DNA of 64,000 nucleotides, from assembly GCA_041398785.1 (NCBI GenBank), contig JAWKUA010000002.1, positions 1 through 64,000 on the forward strand, written 5' to 3'. Of the stretch, positions 8,823-17,527 are shown in pieces (position 1 is the first letter of the stretch; each line of letters opens with the position of its first letter). The notes under the pieces were generated by a model. That model was not told where the DNA came from. It saw only the letters and a program-made list of their open reading frames with translations, and made no database searches. The translations under genes and the position numbers were made by a program. This stretch comes from Planctomycetaceae bacterium. Its GTDB lineage: Bacteria; Planctomycetota; Planctomycetia; Planctomycetales; Planctomycetaceae.

Positions 8823-9998
8823 TTACCGCGCTGCGTGCGTCTGTTCCAGGAAGGGCCGGACAAGTTCGGCCAGCGGGTCGATATCGATCAGAAACGAATC
8901 GTGGCCGTAGGCGCACGGCAGTTCCGTGAATGAAACGTGTTTCCCTGCCTGCAGCAGCGCCGTTGTCAGAATACGGCTCTGGCCGGTGGGAAACAGCCAG
9001 TCCGTGTCGTACGACGCGACCAGAAACCGAGCCTGCACGTGTTCCATGGCTTCGACCAGTGAACCGTGGCCTTCCGCCAGATCGAAGTAGTCCATCGCTC
9101 GCGTCAGGTACAGGTAGCTGTTGGCATCGAACCGCTGGACGAAGCGTTTGCCCTGGTAGTGCAGATAGCTCTCAATCTGGAACTCAGTTTCCTTCAGCAT
9201 GTCGAAGGCAAATTTGTCGCTGTCCTGCAGCCGGCGGCCGAATTTCAGTTCAATCGAATCCTCCGACAGGTACGTGATGTGCGCTACCATGCGAGCGAGT
9301 GCCAGGCCAAACCGCGGGCCGTCGCTGTCGTAGTAGTTTCCCTGGTGGAACCCCGGATCGGCGTAGATGGCTCGACGTCCGACCGCGTTGAAGGCGATTC
9401 CCTGTGCAGCCAGCTTCGGAGCAGACGCCAGCACCACGGCTCCCCGCACCTGCTGCGGAAACTGGACGGTCCAATCCAGCACCTGCATGCCTCCCAGACT
9501 GCCCCCGACGACAGCCAGCAGGCGATCGATGCCCAGTTGCTTCACAAGTTCCGAATGCACCGCAACGATGTCGGACACGGTCAGAAAGGGAAAGGTCAGG
9601 CAAAAGCGTTTGCCGGTTTCCGGGTTAATGTGACCGGGCCCAGTGGTTCCCTGGCAGCCGCCGAGGACATTGGCACAAATCACAAAGTACTTTTCGGTAT
9701 CGATGCCCTTTCCGGGACCGATGAAGGCATCCCACCAGCCGGGCTTGCGGTCTTCCGCTTCGTGCATCCCTGCGGCGTGAGCGTCACCGGTCAGAGCGTG
9801 GCAGATAAAGACAGCGTTGTCGCGAGCGTCATTGAGTTTGCCGTACGTTTCGTAGGCAACAGTCACGGGCCCCAGCGTCTGACCGGACTTCAGCGTCAGA
9901 CGGTTTGGTGGCTGAAACAGCGTCGTAAACTGAGTTTCAACCTGTCCGACGGAATTCGCATCGGACGATTTCTGTTCTTCAAGGATTTCGGCAGACAT
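8823..9998 (-). CDS. metX: Homoserine O-acetyltransferase MetX
   Basis: MetX activates L-homoserine with acetyl-CoA (some relatives use succinyl-CoA), the entry to methionine synthesis. The 391-residue alpha/beta hydrolase fold shows HALTGDAHAAG, WWDAFIGPGKGIDT, GGCQGTTGP and the nucleophile elbow GGSLGGMQ (Ser167). Asp333 (DTDWLFP) and His366 (YGHDSF) complete the catalytic triad. The length is normal. ATG 9998 was preferred over an upstream GTG at 10013. The neighbour upstream on the strand is thrC, which takes homoserine the other way, and metW follows. The cluster therefore holds both fates of homoserine. Confidence 0.96.
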   Translation of the reverse strand: MSAEILEEQKSSDANSVGQVETQFTTLFQPPNRLTLKSGQTLGPVTVAYETYGKLNDARDNAVFICHALTGDAHAAGMHEAEDRKPGWWDAFIGPGKGIDTEKYFVICANVLGGCQGTTGPGHINPETGKRFCLTFPFLTVSDIVAVHSELVKQLGIDRLLAVVGGSLGGMQVLDWTVQFPQQVRGAVVLASAPKLAAQGIAFNAVGRRAIYADPGFHQGNYYDSDGPRFGLALARMVAHITYLSEDSIELKFGRRLQDSDKFAFDMLKETEFQIESYLHYQGKRFVQRFDANSYLYLTRAMDYFDLAEGHGSLVEAMEHVQARFLVASYDTDWLFPTGQSRILTTALLQAGKHVSFTELPCAYGHDSFLIDIDPLAELVRPFLEQTHAAR

Positions 9999-10049
9999 AT
10001 CAGTGAGGAGCACTTGCTGTGAGAACGAGGCAACTCATCGGACCGTTCC

Positions 10050-11588
10050 TCATCTCCGTAGTGGACATCTCAGTATCGAACGTGCGAACAGTTTCGCGCA
10101 GCAGCCCCGGATTGGGCATCTTCCCGCTCCCTGCCGCACACCGCCGGAATGGCGATCGACAAAGAACCCGCCGGCTTTCCGAAGGCGCGACACAACGGTT
10201 CTTCCGGATGGTGTGCGGATTGTATCGCTGTGTACCGATCGATTCGACGTACGCCCTTCCATGAAATCGGCAGAAAGTTCGCTGCTGTTGTTCCGCCGCA
10301 AACACGCTGCTGAACCTGAGCCCATCAACCGTGTGCGGACATGCCGCGTTACTGCAAGTCGCTGGTAATCCACCGGCCGCGTGCAGTCCAGAGTCGCGCT
10401 GGCTTCGGGCAGTGGATACTTCAGTCCCGTCGCGCAGTTGAACAGGACGCAGTTGTCGTCCGGCGAGATTCGCCCGCTGGCCAGTTCCTGTTTCCAGGCG
10501 GCGAACGTGGCAGCTCCTTCGGGACACAGCAAGAGACCCTCGCGACCGGCCACTTCGGTCAGTGCCGAAACGATGGCTTCGTCGTCAACGGCAGTGGCGA
10601 AACCATTACTTTCACGCACGGCATCCAGAATCAGAAAGTCGCCCACGGCAACGGGAACGCGGATGCCCGAGGCGATCGTGTGAGCGTTCTGCCAAAGCTG
10701 TGCGTGACGCGTTCCTTCTTCGAACGCCCGGACGATGGGAGCACAGCCGGCTGCCTGGACAGCCACCATTCGCGGCAGTCGACCACGGAGCCAGCCGATC
10801 CGCTGCAGTTCGCTGAAGGCTTTCCACATGCCGATCAGTCCGGTGCCGCCGCCCGTCGGGTAGAAGATGACGTCGGGAAGTTGCCAGCTAAGCTGGTCGG
10901 CCAGTTCCAGTCCCATGGTCTTCTTGCCTTCGATGCGGTAAGGCTCCTTCAGCGTGGAGAAGTCGAACCAGCCCATTGCGTTCCTGCCTTCACCGACAAT
11001 CCGGCCGCAGTCATTGATCAGCCCGTTGACTCGCCAAACCCTGGCACCCTGAGCGGCAATTTCGCGAACGTTGATTTCCGGCGTATCGTCGGGACAGAAC
11101 ACGAACGCTTCGATTCCCGCGCGAGTCGCATAGGCGGCCAGCGCGGCTCCCGCGTTTCCATTCGTCGGCATCGCGATTCTTGTGATGCCCAGCTCCTTCG
11201 CCATCGAAACAGCCAGACACAGGCCGCGTGCCTTGAACGAACCGGTCGGCAACCGGCCTTCATCCTTCACAACCAATCGCCCGGCGCCGCTTTCGAGTTG
11301 AGCAAGTCGGATCAGCGGCGTGTGGCATTCGCCAAGGCTGACAATATTTCGCGTGTGCCGGATCGGCAGGAATTCGCGGTACCGCCACATGTCGGGCGGA
11401 CGGCGAGCCAGTTCGTTTCGGTCGACAGTTCCGGCCAGCCGTTCCAGATCATATCTCACCAGCAGCGGTCGTCCGGCTTTCGAAAGCCCGTGGACGACGT
11501 CCGCCTCGCAGCGCTCGCCGGTCAATCCACATTCCAGGTGAGTGACAAACGTCGGTCGATCGATCGTCGTGTTGGTGGATTCAAACAT
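10050..11588 (-). CDS. thrC: Threonine synthase, with an anomalous C-terminal extension
   Basis: Threonine synthase is a fold-type II PLP enzyme that converts O-phosphohomoserine to threonine. Seen directly: GLTGERCEAD near the N-terminus, the PLP-lysine segment PTGSFKARG, PTNGNAGAALAAYA, YPTGGGTGLIGMWKAF, and the C-terminal LLLCPEGAATFAA followed by NCATGLKYPLP. Family members end shortly after that last motif. Here the frame continues for about 100 residues of Arg/Ser-rich sequence without family similarity. A TAA at 10349-10351 lies one frame away, just after a conserved-looking PVDYQRLA, so an extra base near the 3' end may have displaced the true stop. ATG 11588 (MFESTN) was chosen over upstream in-frame codons. 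The core call is firm; the true 3' end is uncertain. Confidence 0.9.
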   Translation of the reverse strand: MFESTNTTIDRPTFVTHLECGLTGERCEADVVHGLSKAGRPLLVRYDLERLAGTVDRNELARRPPDMWRYREFLPIRHTRNIVSLGECHTPLIRLAQLESGAGRLVVKDEGRLPTGSFKARGLCLAVSMAKELGITRIAMPTNGNAGAALAAYATRAGIEAFVFCPDDTPEINVREIAAQGARVWRVNGLINDCGRIVGEGRNAMGWFDFSTLKEPYRIEGKKTMGLELADQLSWQLPDVIFYPTGGGTGLIGMWKAFSELQRIGWLRGRLPRMVAVQAAGCAPIVRAFEEGTRHAQLWQNAHTIASGIRVPVAVGDFLILDAVRESNGFATAVDDEAIVSALTEVAGREGLLLCPEGAATFAAWKQELASGRISPDDNCVLFNCATGLKYPLPEASATLDCTRPVDYQRLAVTRHVRTRLMGSGSAACLRRNNSSELSADFMEGRTSNRSVHSDTIRTPSGRTVVSRLRKAGGFFVDRHSGGVRQGAGRCPIRGCCAKLFARSILRCPLRR

Positions 11589-11821
11589 GGAAGCTCGCGC
11601 TGATTTCAGGAAAACAATTTTCGGGCAGGCGGACGGTAGGAGGTTTTCCTTTGACTTGCCACAGAGTTCGCGGGGCAGCCCTGCCATTGACGCGGCAGCA
11701 CGGACGTTTGCGTCGCGTGGTGTTTTCTCGTGCTCATTCGACTTCCATGACGGCGTGAAGTACGGTTCTCCGGCATCCCACGGGACCTCAGATTCAGCTC
11801 AAACAGGCACTTTTTCCCGCC

Positions 11822-12589
11822 ATGACACAGCCTTCGTCTGACCTTCGCGTTCTGGCGATTCACGCGCATCCGGACGACATCGAGATCCAGTGCGCCGGAA
11901 CATTACTGCGACTGAAGGAACTCGGCTGTCAAATTTCCGTGGCCACCATGACGCCGGGTGACTGCGGCAGCGCCGAACATTCGGCCGACGAGATCTCCCG
12001 GATTCGAAGAGGCGAAGCTGCGGCCTCTGCACAGATACTGGGGGCCGACTTCACATGCCTGGAGTTTCGCGACCTGTCGATCGTGTTCGACAACGACAGC
12101 CGGAATCGCATGACCGAGTTCCTGCGAAGAAAACGGCCGGACATCATCCTGACCGCACCGCCGATCGACTACATGCACGACCACGAAATCACCAGCATGC
12201 TGGTGCGCGACGCGTGCTTCAACGCGTCCGTGCCCAACTACAAGACTCGCCAGTGGGATCCCGCTCCGGCTGCTGAGAAGATTCCGTATCTGTACTTCGT
12301 GGACGCCATTGAAGGAATTGACCACTTCGGAAACCGGCAGCCCGTTGATTTCATCGTGGACGTGTCGGAACAGTTTGAAACCAAACAGCGCATGCTGGCC
12401 TGTCATGCCAGCCAGCGGAACTGGCTGAGACAGCAGCACGGCATTGACGAATACATGGATTCCAGCCGCCGCTGGAGTGCCGAACGCGGCCACGAAATCG
12501 GAACTGAATACGGAGAAGGCTTTCGGCAGTACAGAGGCCATCCGCATCCGACCGACAATCTGCTTGGCAACCTGCTGGCGGCGAAATAG
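11822..12589 (+). CDS. PIG-L family N-acetylglucosaminyl-type deacetylase
   Basis: The protein has 255 residues and belongs to the LmbE/PIG-L zinc hydrolases, which deacetylate GlcNAc-type sugars or conjugates such as those in bacillithiol or mycothiol synthesis. Seen directly: the metal-binding motif HAHPDDIEIQ (His16, Asp18, Asp19), RRGEAAASAQILGA, and a second histidine cluster DYMHDHEITSM. The HPDD/E...H pattern is intact, so an active enzyme is expected. It is divergent from thrC across 233 bases. A second PIG-L gene of a different subfamily lies at 56640-57335. The substrate is unknown; a role in sugar or antibiotic-type metabolite deacetylation is only inference. Confidence 0.85.
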   Translation: MTQPSSDLRVLAIHAHPDDIEIQCAGTLLRLKELGCQISVATMTPGDCGSAEHSADEISRIRRGEAAASAQILGADFTCLEFRDLSIVFDNDSRNRMTEFLRRKRPDIILTAPPIDYMHDHEITSMLVRDACFNASVPNYKTRQWDPAPAAEKIPYLYFVDAIEGIDHFGNRQPVDFIVDVSEQFETKQRMLACHASQRNWLRQQHGIDEYMDSSRRWSAERGHEIGTEYGEGFRQYRGHPHPTDNLLGNLLAAK

Positions 12590-12821
12590 CGGCCAGAATG
12601 TGCCATACCGTTCGGTACCGCGGCGGGCGAGTTCTGCTGAGTCGGCAGCCGGTTTCAAACGCCGGTTCTGCCGGTCGCAGTCAGACGGCCTTCCGGAGTT
12701 CGAAAATCTCGAATGGAACAGAATCCTCGATTCGACGACGCGGCGAATTCCAGCTATCCTGCCGCGAGAAAACTGCCCGGAAGTCTCCGTTCCTGAACCT
12801 TTTTCTACGCATGTCGCCGTC

Positions 12822-13064
12822 ATGACCGAAACCGCCACCGAAACGAAGATCGAGAAGCCGCTGTTTTCCGATGTGGAGATTGAACAGTTCGACGCGGACG
12901 ATGTCGTTGCCGGGTCGGCCATCGGCAAGATGCTCTCATTGCTGTTCCTGTACACCGTGCTGGCCATGTCGCTGGTCGCCTGGTGGACGTTTCGAACGGT
13001 CGATGCAAGAAGCGTCGCGGAAAGTCCGTCGGACGCTGCGGCACACGGCGACACCGGACATTGA
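12822..13064 (+). CDS. Small single-pass membrane protein, unknown function
   Basis: The protein has 80 residues. A Glu/Thr-rich, acidic N-terminus (EQFDADD) is followed by one hydrophobic helix (about residues 36-57, LLFLYTVLAMSLVAWW) and a short hydrophilic tail. The same frame is open from 12444, but the upstream part overlaps the PIG-L gene and looks non-coding; ATG 12822 gives a compact, plausible protein. Convergent with the BRCT/TPR gene. The family is not recognised; the topology suggests a regulator or partner at the membrane, without firm support. Confidence 0.55.
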   Translation: MTETATETKIEKPLFSDVEIEQFDADDVVAGSAIGKMLSLLFLYTVLAMSLVAWWTFRTVDARSVAESPSDAAAHGDTGH

Positions 13065-13079
13065 ACCGACCTGTGGGCC

Positions 13080-13154
13080 GGCCGTGTTCAGTACGGCCGT
13101 GTTCGGTGCGGCGGTGCTCGGTGCGGCGGTGCTCGGGCCGGCCGTGTTCAGGCG
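13080..13154. repeat. 15-bp tandem repeat, five imperfect copies
   Basis: Five consecutive 15-base units start at 13080, 13095, 13110, 13125 and 13140. All follow GGCSGTGYTCRGKNS, for example GGCCGTGTTCGGTGC and GGCGGTGCTCGGTGC. The array is flanked on the left by a further GGGCC. It sits between two convergent genes, 15 bases after the stop of the small membrane protein. No coding frame across it is convincing. Confidence 0.85.
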
Positions 13155-13293
13155 GTGCACCGGCGAATCTCGCGGTCACCTCGAATTGCCGTCACCGTGA
13201 ATCGCGGCGCGGGACGCGGTTTCGGTTCGGTCAGACAGAAACCCGACGCGCCAGGACCAATGTTCAAAAGCGGAGCGGCTGAGGCCGGTGGCT

Positions 13294-14688
13294 TCATTCC
13301 ACGGTTGCGGCAGCTTCCTCCAGCCGCTGCCTGGCATGATCGGCCCAGGGACCTCGCGAATCATGCTTCAGGTATTCTTCCCACTGCAACACGGCTTCTG
13401 CAGGCCGCTGCATCTGATCCAGTAGCTGAGCGTAGTGCAGCAGCGCGTCCGGGTTCGCGGAATGAATCGAGATCGCGGTCACCAGCGATTCTTCGGCGGC
13501 GGCCCATTGCCTGCGTTCGCCCTGAAGACAGCCGAGCTGTGTCCAGGCTTCGATGAAATCCGGAGCAAACTCAATCGCACAGTGGTAACGTTCGATCGCC
13601 GCTTCCGTTTTTCCAACGCGATACAGCGCGTCGGCCAGGTGGAAGTTGACATCGGCCGGATCCGGAAACACGTCGGCAACGCGCGCGACGTGCGGCGGCT
13701 CGCCGATTCGCAGCAGGGCGTGGTCGGAAGCCAGCAGACTCAGGCAGTTCCGAAACGCGTTGATCGCCGAATCAAACGCGGCTTCTTCTGACAACCGGCA
13801 GCCTTCCTGAAACCACTCTTCGGCCGACCAGTCGCTCATCGCACGATCGTCAAGCTGTAATCGAGCTTCCGCGAAGGAAATGGCCACCGGTTCGTCATCA
13901 TCGCTGCTGCCATCGGTGACGAAGCATTCGCCGTCGGCGTCGCGAGCTGATTCCGATTCCGTCGGATGGAATACCGACAGGTTGCCGGAGTCGTCGAAAT
14001 CCAGCAGACGCTGTCCGGTTCGCGGGTTCAGGACTCCGTGAGAATCCCGCATCAGCACTTTTTCGTCCTGGACCAGCAGGTTTAGCTGCGCCAGCGAACG
14101 ATCCGTCCCGGCCAGCGTGTGACTAAGCTGCGCCAGGCTGTTTTCCAGCTTCTCCGGGCTGACTCCCTCGTCCAGAAGTCTGGCCAGCCGCTGAGCACTG
14201 GCGACTTCGCGAAAGTCGAAATAGGGCAGCCGGCAGACGCGCCGCACCGGACGAATCAGCCCGATGCGAACCCAGCGCCGGATGAGCCTGACGGGGACAT
14301 TCAACAGCCGACTCAGCATACCGGGTGTGTAGGATCGCTGGATTTCGTCGCGTCGATCATTCAGACCGATCAGATGCAGCCAGTCGGATTCCGCGACGAT
14401 CCTGATGTCGACGCCTTCGGCGAGCAACTGCGTCGCCTGAATCAGTTTTTGAGAGGCCGTGCCATCTTCTTCCAGCGGCCAGCCCTCTTCACCGACGACC
14501 ACCATCGTGACCGCTCCGGACATCGTATGCACCGCCCGTCCGCCGAACTGCTGGACCAGCGCCGCCGCGTCGCGATGAACCATCGACGCCAGCGTGCCGG
14601 TAAACGTCACGCACTCACCTGACATCGGCAGCGAACTGCTGAGCGGATTGTCGGAAGGCGGCAGGTTGTCGGGTTTGTCGTCAGGCAC
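13294..14688 (-). CDS. BRCT / MerR-like helix-turn-helix / TPR multidomain protein
   Basis: A 464-residue protein of unusual build. Residues 22-110 look like a BRCT domain as found in NAD-dependent DNA ligase (GECVTFTGTLASM, VQQFGGRAVHTMSGAVTMVVVG, ESDWLHLIGL). Residues 115-190 look like a MerR-type winged helix (YTPGMLSRLLNVPVRLIRRW, LPYFDFREVASAQRLARLL). A short linker with LMRDSHGVLNPRTGQRLLDF and an acidic stretch follow. From about 285 to the end come TPR repeats (DWSAEEWFQEGCRLSEEA, DVNFHLADALYRVGKTEAA, FIEAWTQLGCLQGERRQW, DALLHYAQLLDQMQRPAEAV). All are intracellular; no signal peptide. The combination suggests a DNA-associated scaffold or regulator, but no function is known to me. Domain names are from pattern recognition only. 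Confidence 0.8.
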   Translation of the reverse strand: MPDDKPDNLPPSDNPLSSSLPMSGECVTFTGTLASMVHRDAAALVQQFGGRAVHTMSGAVTMVVVGEEGWPLEEDGTASQKLIQATQLLAEGVDIRIVAESDWLHLIGLNDRRDEIQRSYTPGMLSRLLNVPVRLIRRWVRIGLIRPVRRVCRLPYFDFREVASAQRLARLLDEGVSPEKLENSLAQLSHTLAGTDRSLAQLNLLVQDEKVLMRDSHGVLNPRTGQRLLDFDDSGNLSVFHPTESESARDADGECFVTDGSSDDDEPVAISFAEARLQLDDRAMSDWSAEEWFQEGCRLSEEAAFDSAINAFRNCLSLLASDHALLRIGEPPHVARVADVFPDPADVNFHLADALYRVGKTEAAIERYHCAIEFAPDFIEAWTQLGCLQGERRQWAAAEESLVTAISIHSANPDALLHYAQLLDQMQRPAEAVLQWEEYLKHDSRGPWADHARQRLEEAAATVE

Positions 14689-15198
14689 GGTTGTTCAATT
14701 CGTTTCGGGTGCAGGCTGCTCAGTCTTGCCGAGAACGATGGAACTGTCACTCGGCCGGAACAAAAATCTTTGAACCCTCCGGCAGCCGGCAGCGGTTCAC
14801 GTCGCATTGCGGCGATCGTCGCACGTGGTCGCCCGAAGATACCGTCGAAATTCCGCGAGAGGTAGCAATCGCGGTCATTGACGCTATAAGTCTCGAAAAT
14901 CCCGGTTTCGCACTGGCTGACGCTGAGAAAATGGTGAATTCCGGGCGAACAAAGCGGGCTGCATTCCGGCACCGCGAACGGCGTCCTGCCGTTCCGCAAG
15001 GCCACGCCGCGATCAGCACCGATCGGATGGCCGGCAGAAACCCTGACTGACCATTCCGGTCGGAGTTCCCGTCGGAGCCAATTTGAATGCGTCGCCGCAA
15101 AGCATTCGTGGTGACAGAATAACTTTCCCGCGTACATCCCGTTTCCCCACACGATGGAATCGCAGTTTCCTCATCCACTACCGGAAAGACAGTTTGCA
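14689..15198. other. Intergenic region between divergent genes, no gene recognised
   Basis: These 510 bases separate the divergent BRCT/TPR gene and glyA. The open frames here have no protein-like composition. No riboswitch consensus was recognised upstream of glyA. It presumably holds both promoters, but no -35/-10 pair stands out. Confidence 0.5.
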
Positions 15199-16461
15199 AT
15201 GCCCACCGTTCAAACCACTGACGCCACGCTTCAGTCCTGCGACACCGATGTGTGGGATGCGATCTGTCGCGAACGCACTCGACAATCGCAGGGCCTGGAA
15301 CTGATCGCGTCGGAGAACTACACGAGTGAGGCCGTCATGGAAGCCGCCGGAACCGTGCTGACCAACAAATACGCCGAAGGATATCCGGGAAAGCGTTACT
15401 ATGGCGGGTGCGACTTCGTGGACTCCGTCGAAGACCTGGCTCGGCAGCGAGTCTGCGAACTGTTCGGCGCCGAACACGCCAACGTGCAGCCTCACGCAGG
15501 GTCGCAGGCCAACATGGCGGTTTACCTGACCGTGATGAAACCGGGTGAAACCGTGCTGGCCATGGACCTGGCTCACGGCGGCCACCTGACTCATGGCATG
15601 AGGCTGAACTTCAGCGGCATTCTGTACAACGCGGTCCACTACGGAGTTCGCAGGGACGACAATCGCATCGATTTCGACCAGGTGGCGGCTCTGGCGAAAG
15701 AACACAAGCCGAAGATGATCATTGCCGGGGCCAGCGCGTATCCCCGCGAAATCGATCACGCCGCGTTCGCGGAAATTGCCAGAGACGTCGGAGCCGTGCT
15801 GATGGTCGACATGGCACACTACGCGGGACTGGTCGCCGGCGGACTGCACAATAACCCGGTTCCCGTCGCCGATTTTGTAACGTCCACGTCGCACAAGACG
15901 CTGCGCGGCCCGCGATCCGGTTTTGTGCTCTGCGGCAAAGACCGCGCGAAGGATCTCGACCGCAGTGTGTTTCCCGGCATGCAGGGTGGACCGCTGATGC
16001 ATATCATTGCCGCGAAAGCCGTCTGTTTCGGAGAAGCTCTGCGGCCGGAGTTCCGGCAGTACGCGCAGCAGATTGTTGACAACGCAAAGACGCTGGCCGA
16101 CACGCTGCTGGCCGGCGGCCTGCGTCTTGCCAGCGGAGGCACCGACAACCACCTGATGCTGTGCGACGTCACCGCCATCGATCTGTCCGGCAGCATCGCG
16201 GAAGAAGCGCTGGACAAAGCGGGGATCACGGTCAACAAGAACATGATTCCGTTCGACCAGCGCAAGCCGATGGACCCCAGCGGCATCCGCATCGGCACGG
16301 CCGCCCTGACGACTCGCGGAATGAAGACCGACGAAATGAAGCGCGTCGGAGAATGGATTCTGGACGCGCTGAATCATGCCGACAGTGAAGAACAGTTATC
16401 GCGAATTCGAACCGAAGTTGCGGAGTTCGCGGTCAACTTCCCAGTCCCCGGAATCGGCTAG
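15199..16461 (+). CDS. glyA: Serine hydroxymethyltransferase
   Basis: GlyA interconverts serine and glycine with tetrahydrofolate and feeds one-carbon units to purine, thymidylate and methionine synthesis. The 420-residue protein shows LELIASENYTSEAVMEAAG, NKYAEGYPGKRYYGGCDFVD, the PLP lysine in TSTSHKTLRGPRSG (Lys233), MQGGPLMHIIAAKAV and the C-terminal SGIRIGTAALTTRGM. It matches the usual 410-430 residues. An in-frame ATG at 15154 exists, but the ATG at 15199 (MPTVQTTDATL) starts where family similarity begins. Single gene, divergent from the BRCT/TPR gene. Confidence 0.97.
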   Translation: MPTVQTTDATLQSCDTDVWDAICRERTRQSQGLELIASENYTSEAVMEAAGTVLTNKYAEGYPGKRYYGGCDFVDSVEDLARQRVCELFGAEHANVQPHAGSQANMAVYLTVMKPGETVLAMDLAHGGHLTHGMRLNFSGILYNAVHYGVRRDDNRIDFDQVAALAKEHKPKMIIAGASAYPREIDHAAFAEIARDVGAVLMVDMAHYAGLVAGGLHNNPVPVADFVTSTSHKTLRGPRSGFVLCGKDRAKDLDRSVFPGMQGGPLMHIIAAKAVCFGEALRPEFRQYAQQIVDNAKTLADTLLAGGLRLASGGTDNHLMLCDVTAIDLSGSIAEEALDKAGITVNKNMIPFDQRKPMDPSGIRIGTAALTTRGMKTDEMKRVGEWILDALNHADSEEQLSRIRTEVAEFAVNFPVPGIG

Positions 16462-16557
16462 CGTCGAGTCCCCGGCTTTCGCTCGGAAAGCACAGTGATG
16501 TGATCGAATCCGTTTCAGTCTCCGCAATACGACGATTGGCCCGCAGCGCGAACGTCG

Positions 16558-16821
16558 GTGCGGCTGAAACGTGTCGGTGTTCTGTCGCTGGGAAAAGTTT
16601 TCGGCGTGATGGGGCTGATGGTCGGCGGAATTTTCGTGGTGGTGTCTCTGGAAGAAGCGCAGGGTCCCGTCGAAGTCTTCGCGTTCGACACTGCCATGGT
16701 CATTGTCGCGCCGCTGGCCTACGGCGCCGCCGGATTCTTTTCCGGCATCGTCTACGCGTTCATTTACAACGTGATCGCCGGCGTCACGGGTGGAATTGAA
16801 CTGGAATTCGACCTGAACTGA
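16558..16821 (+). CDS. Small two-helix membrane protein
   Basis: An 87-residue protein starting at GTG, with MRLKRVGVLSLGKVFGVMG at the N-terminus and two hydrophobic helices (about 15-30 and 45-78, the latter APLAYGAAGFFSGIVYAFIY), ending in an acidic ELEFDLN. The RVGVLSLGKV opening resembles a widespread small membrane-protein family of unknown function seen in planctomycetes and archaea. It follows glyA by 96 bases and is convergent with the Uma2 gene; gacctgaa/ttcaggtc inverted repeats (16810-16817, 16854-16861) flank the junction. Confidence 0.65.
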   Translation: MRLKRVGVLSLGKVFGVMGLMVGGIFVVVSLEEAQGPVEVFAFDTAMVIVAPLAYGAAGFFSGIVYAFIYNVIAGVTGGIELEFDLN

Positions 16822-16840
16822 GCACTCGGCCGCCAGGCGA

Positions 16841-17527
16841 TCAAGCGTCGCGATTCAGGTCTGTCGAAGCCCGTTTTCGGAACGCGCGGATGGCCGTGTT
16901 CTCTCCGTCCGCAACAGCCGCGTTTATCACCGGAACGACCTGATCAAACGGAAAGCCAGGTAACTCGCGACTGGACGGCACCTGCGACAGCTTGCCCTTC
17001 TGATCTGCTGCAAACGCTCGAACAGTGTGACCATCAAACAGCCAGACTTCGGGCACACGCATCGATTCATAAACGGCCAGCTTGTTCATGGATGACGTGC
17101 TGATGTCGATTTCAACCACCAGATCCGGCGGCGGGTGGACTTCCGAATCGAACTCGCGGATCCCGCGCATTTCCCGTTCGTGAGTCACATAGTAGCTGTT
17201 GTCGCCTTCGAAGCCCCGCTGTTCAGATTCGCGGCGACACGTCATCGAACGTGTTCCCGCGATCTCAATCCCGGCAACTTCTGTCCAGGTCTCGATCATG
17301 CGCCCGATGATGTGGGCAGCTTCTTCGTGACGTCTTCCCGGTGACATGATTTCCAGCGTTCCCTTGTCGTAAGTCATCAATGCGCGGCGGTGTTCGTCGG
17401 CGTCGCACAGCGAGACATACGTGTCCCACGACACGTTCTGCAGGGTCACCCGCTGTTCGCCTGGCAATGCGCCTGCTTGCTGTAAACGTCGTGACCGGGT
17501 TAAGGACGACATGGTTGGCGGAATCAT
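16841..17527 (-). CDS. Uma2 family (DUF820) putative restriction-endonuclease-fold protein
   Basis: A 228-residue protein with the Uma2/DUF820 pattern: LMTYDKGTLEIMSPGRRHE, AHIIGRMIETW, a mid-domain DNSYYVTHE and the catalytic-type PPDLVVEIDISTSS followed by KLAVYESMRVPEVWLFD. The D...E-x-D arrangement is that of PD-(D/E)XK nucleases, but Uma2 proteins are numerous in planctomycetes and cyanobacteria and their substrate is unknown. Its start overlaps the end of larE by four bases (ATGA), so the two are probably co-transcribed. Confidence 0.88.
   Translation of the reverse strand: MIPPTMSSLTRSRRLQQAGALPGEQRVTLQNVSWDTYVSLCDADEHRRALMTYDKGTLEIMSPGRRHEEAAHIIGRMIETWTEVAGIEIAGTRSMTCRRESEQRGFEGDNSYYVTHEREMRGIREFDSEVHPPPDLVVEIDISTSSMNKLAVYESMRVPEVWLFDGHTVRAFAADQKGKLSQVPSSRELPGFPFDQVVPVINAAVADGENTAIRAFRKRASTDLNRDA

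Noticed and set aside
9066..10022. Long plus-strand open frame opposite metX
   Set aside because: It lies wholly antisense to metX, whose catalytic motifs are intact. The predicted protein has no family features.
10341..11603. Plus-strand open frame of 420 codons opposite thrC
   Set aside because: Antisense to conserved thrC motifs; high Arg/Gln/Ser content typical of antisense frames in GC-rich DNA.
14689..15198. Glycine or other riboswitch before glyA
   Set aside because: No conserved aptamer motif could be recognised by eye.
15178..16377. Minus-strand open frame of 399 codons opposite glyA
   Set aside because: Opposite a fully conserved glyA; His/Gln/Arg-rich shadow.
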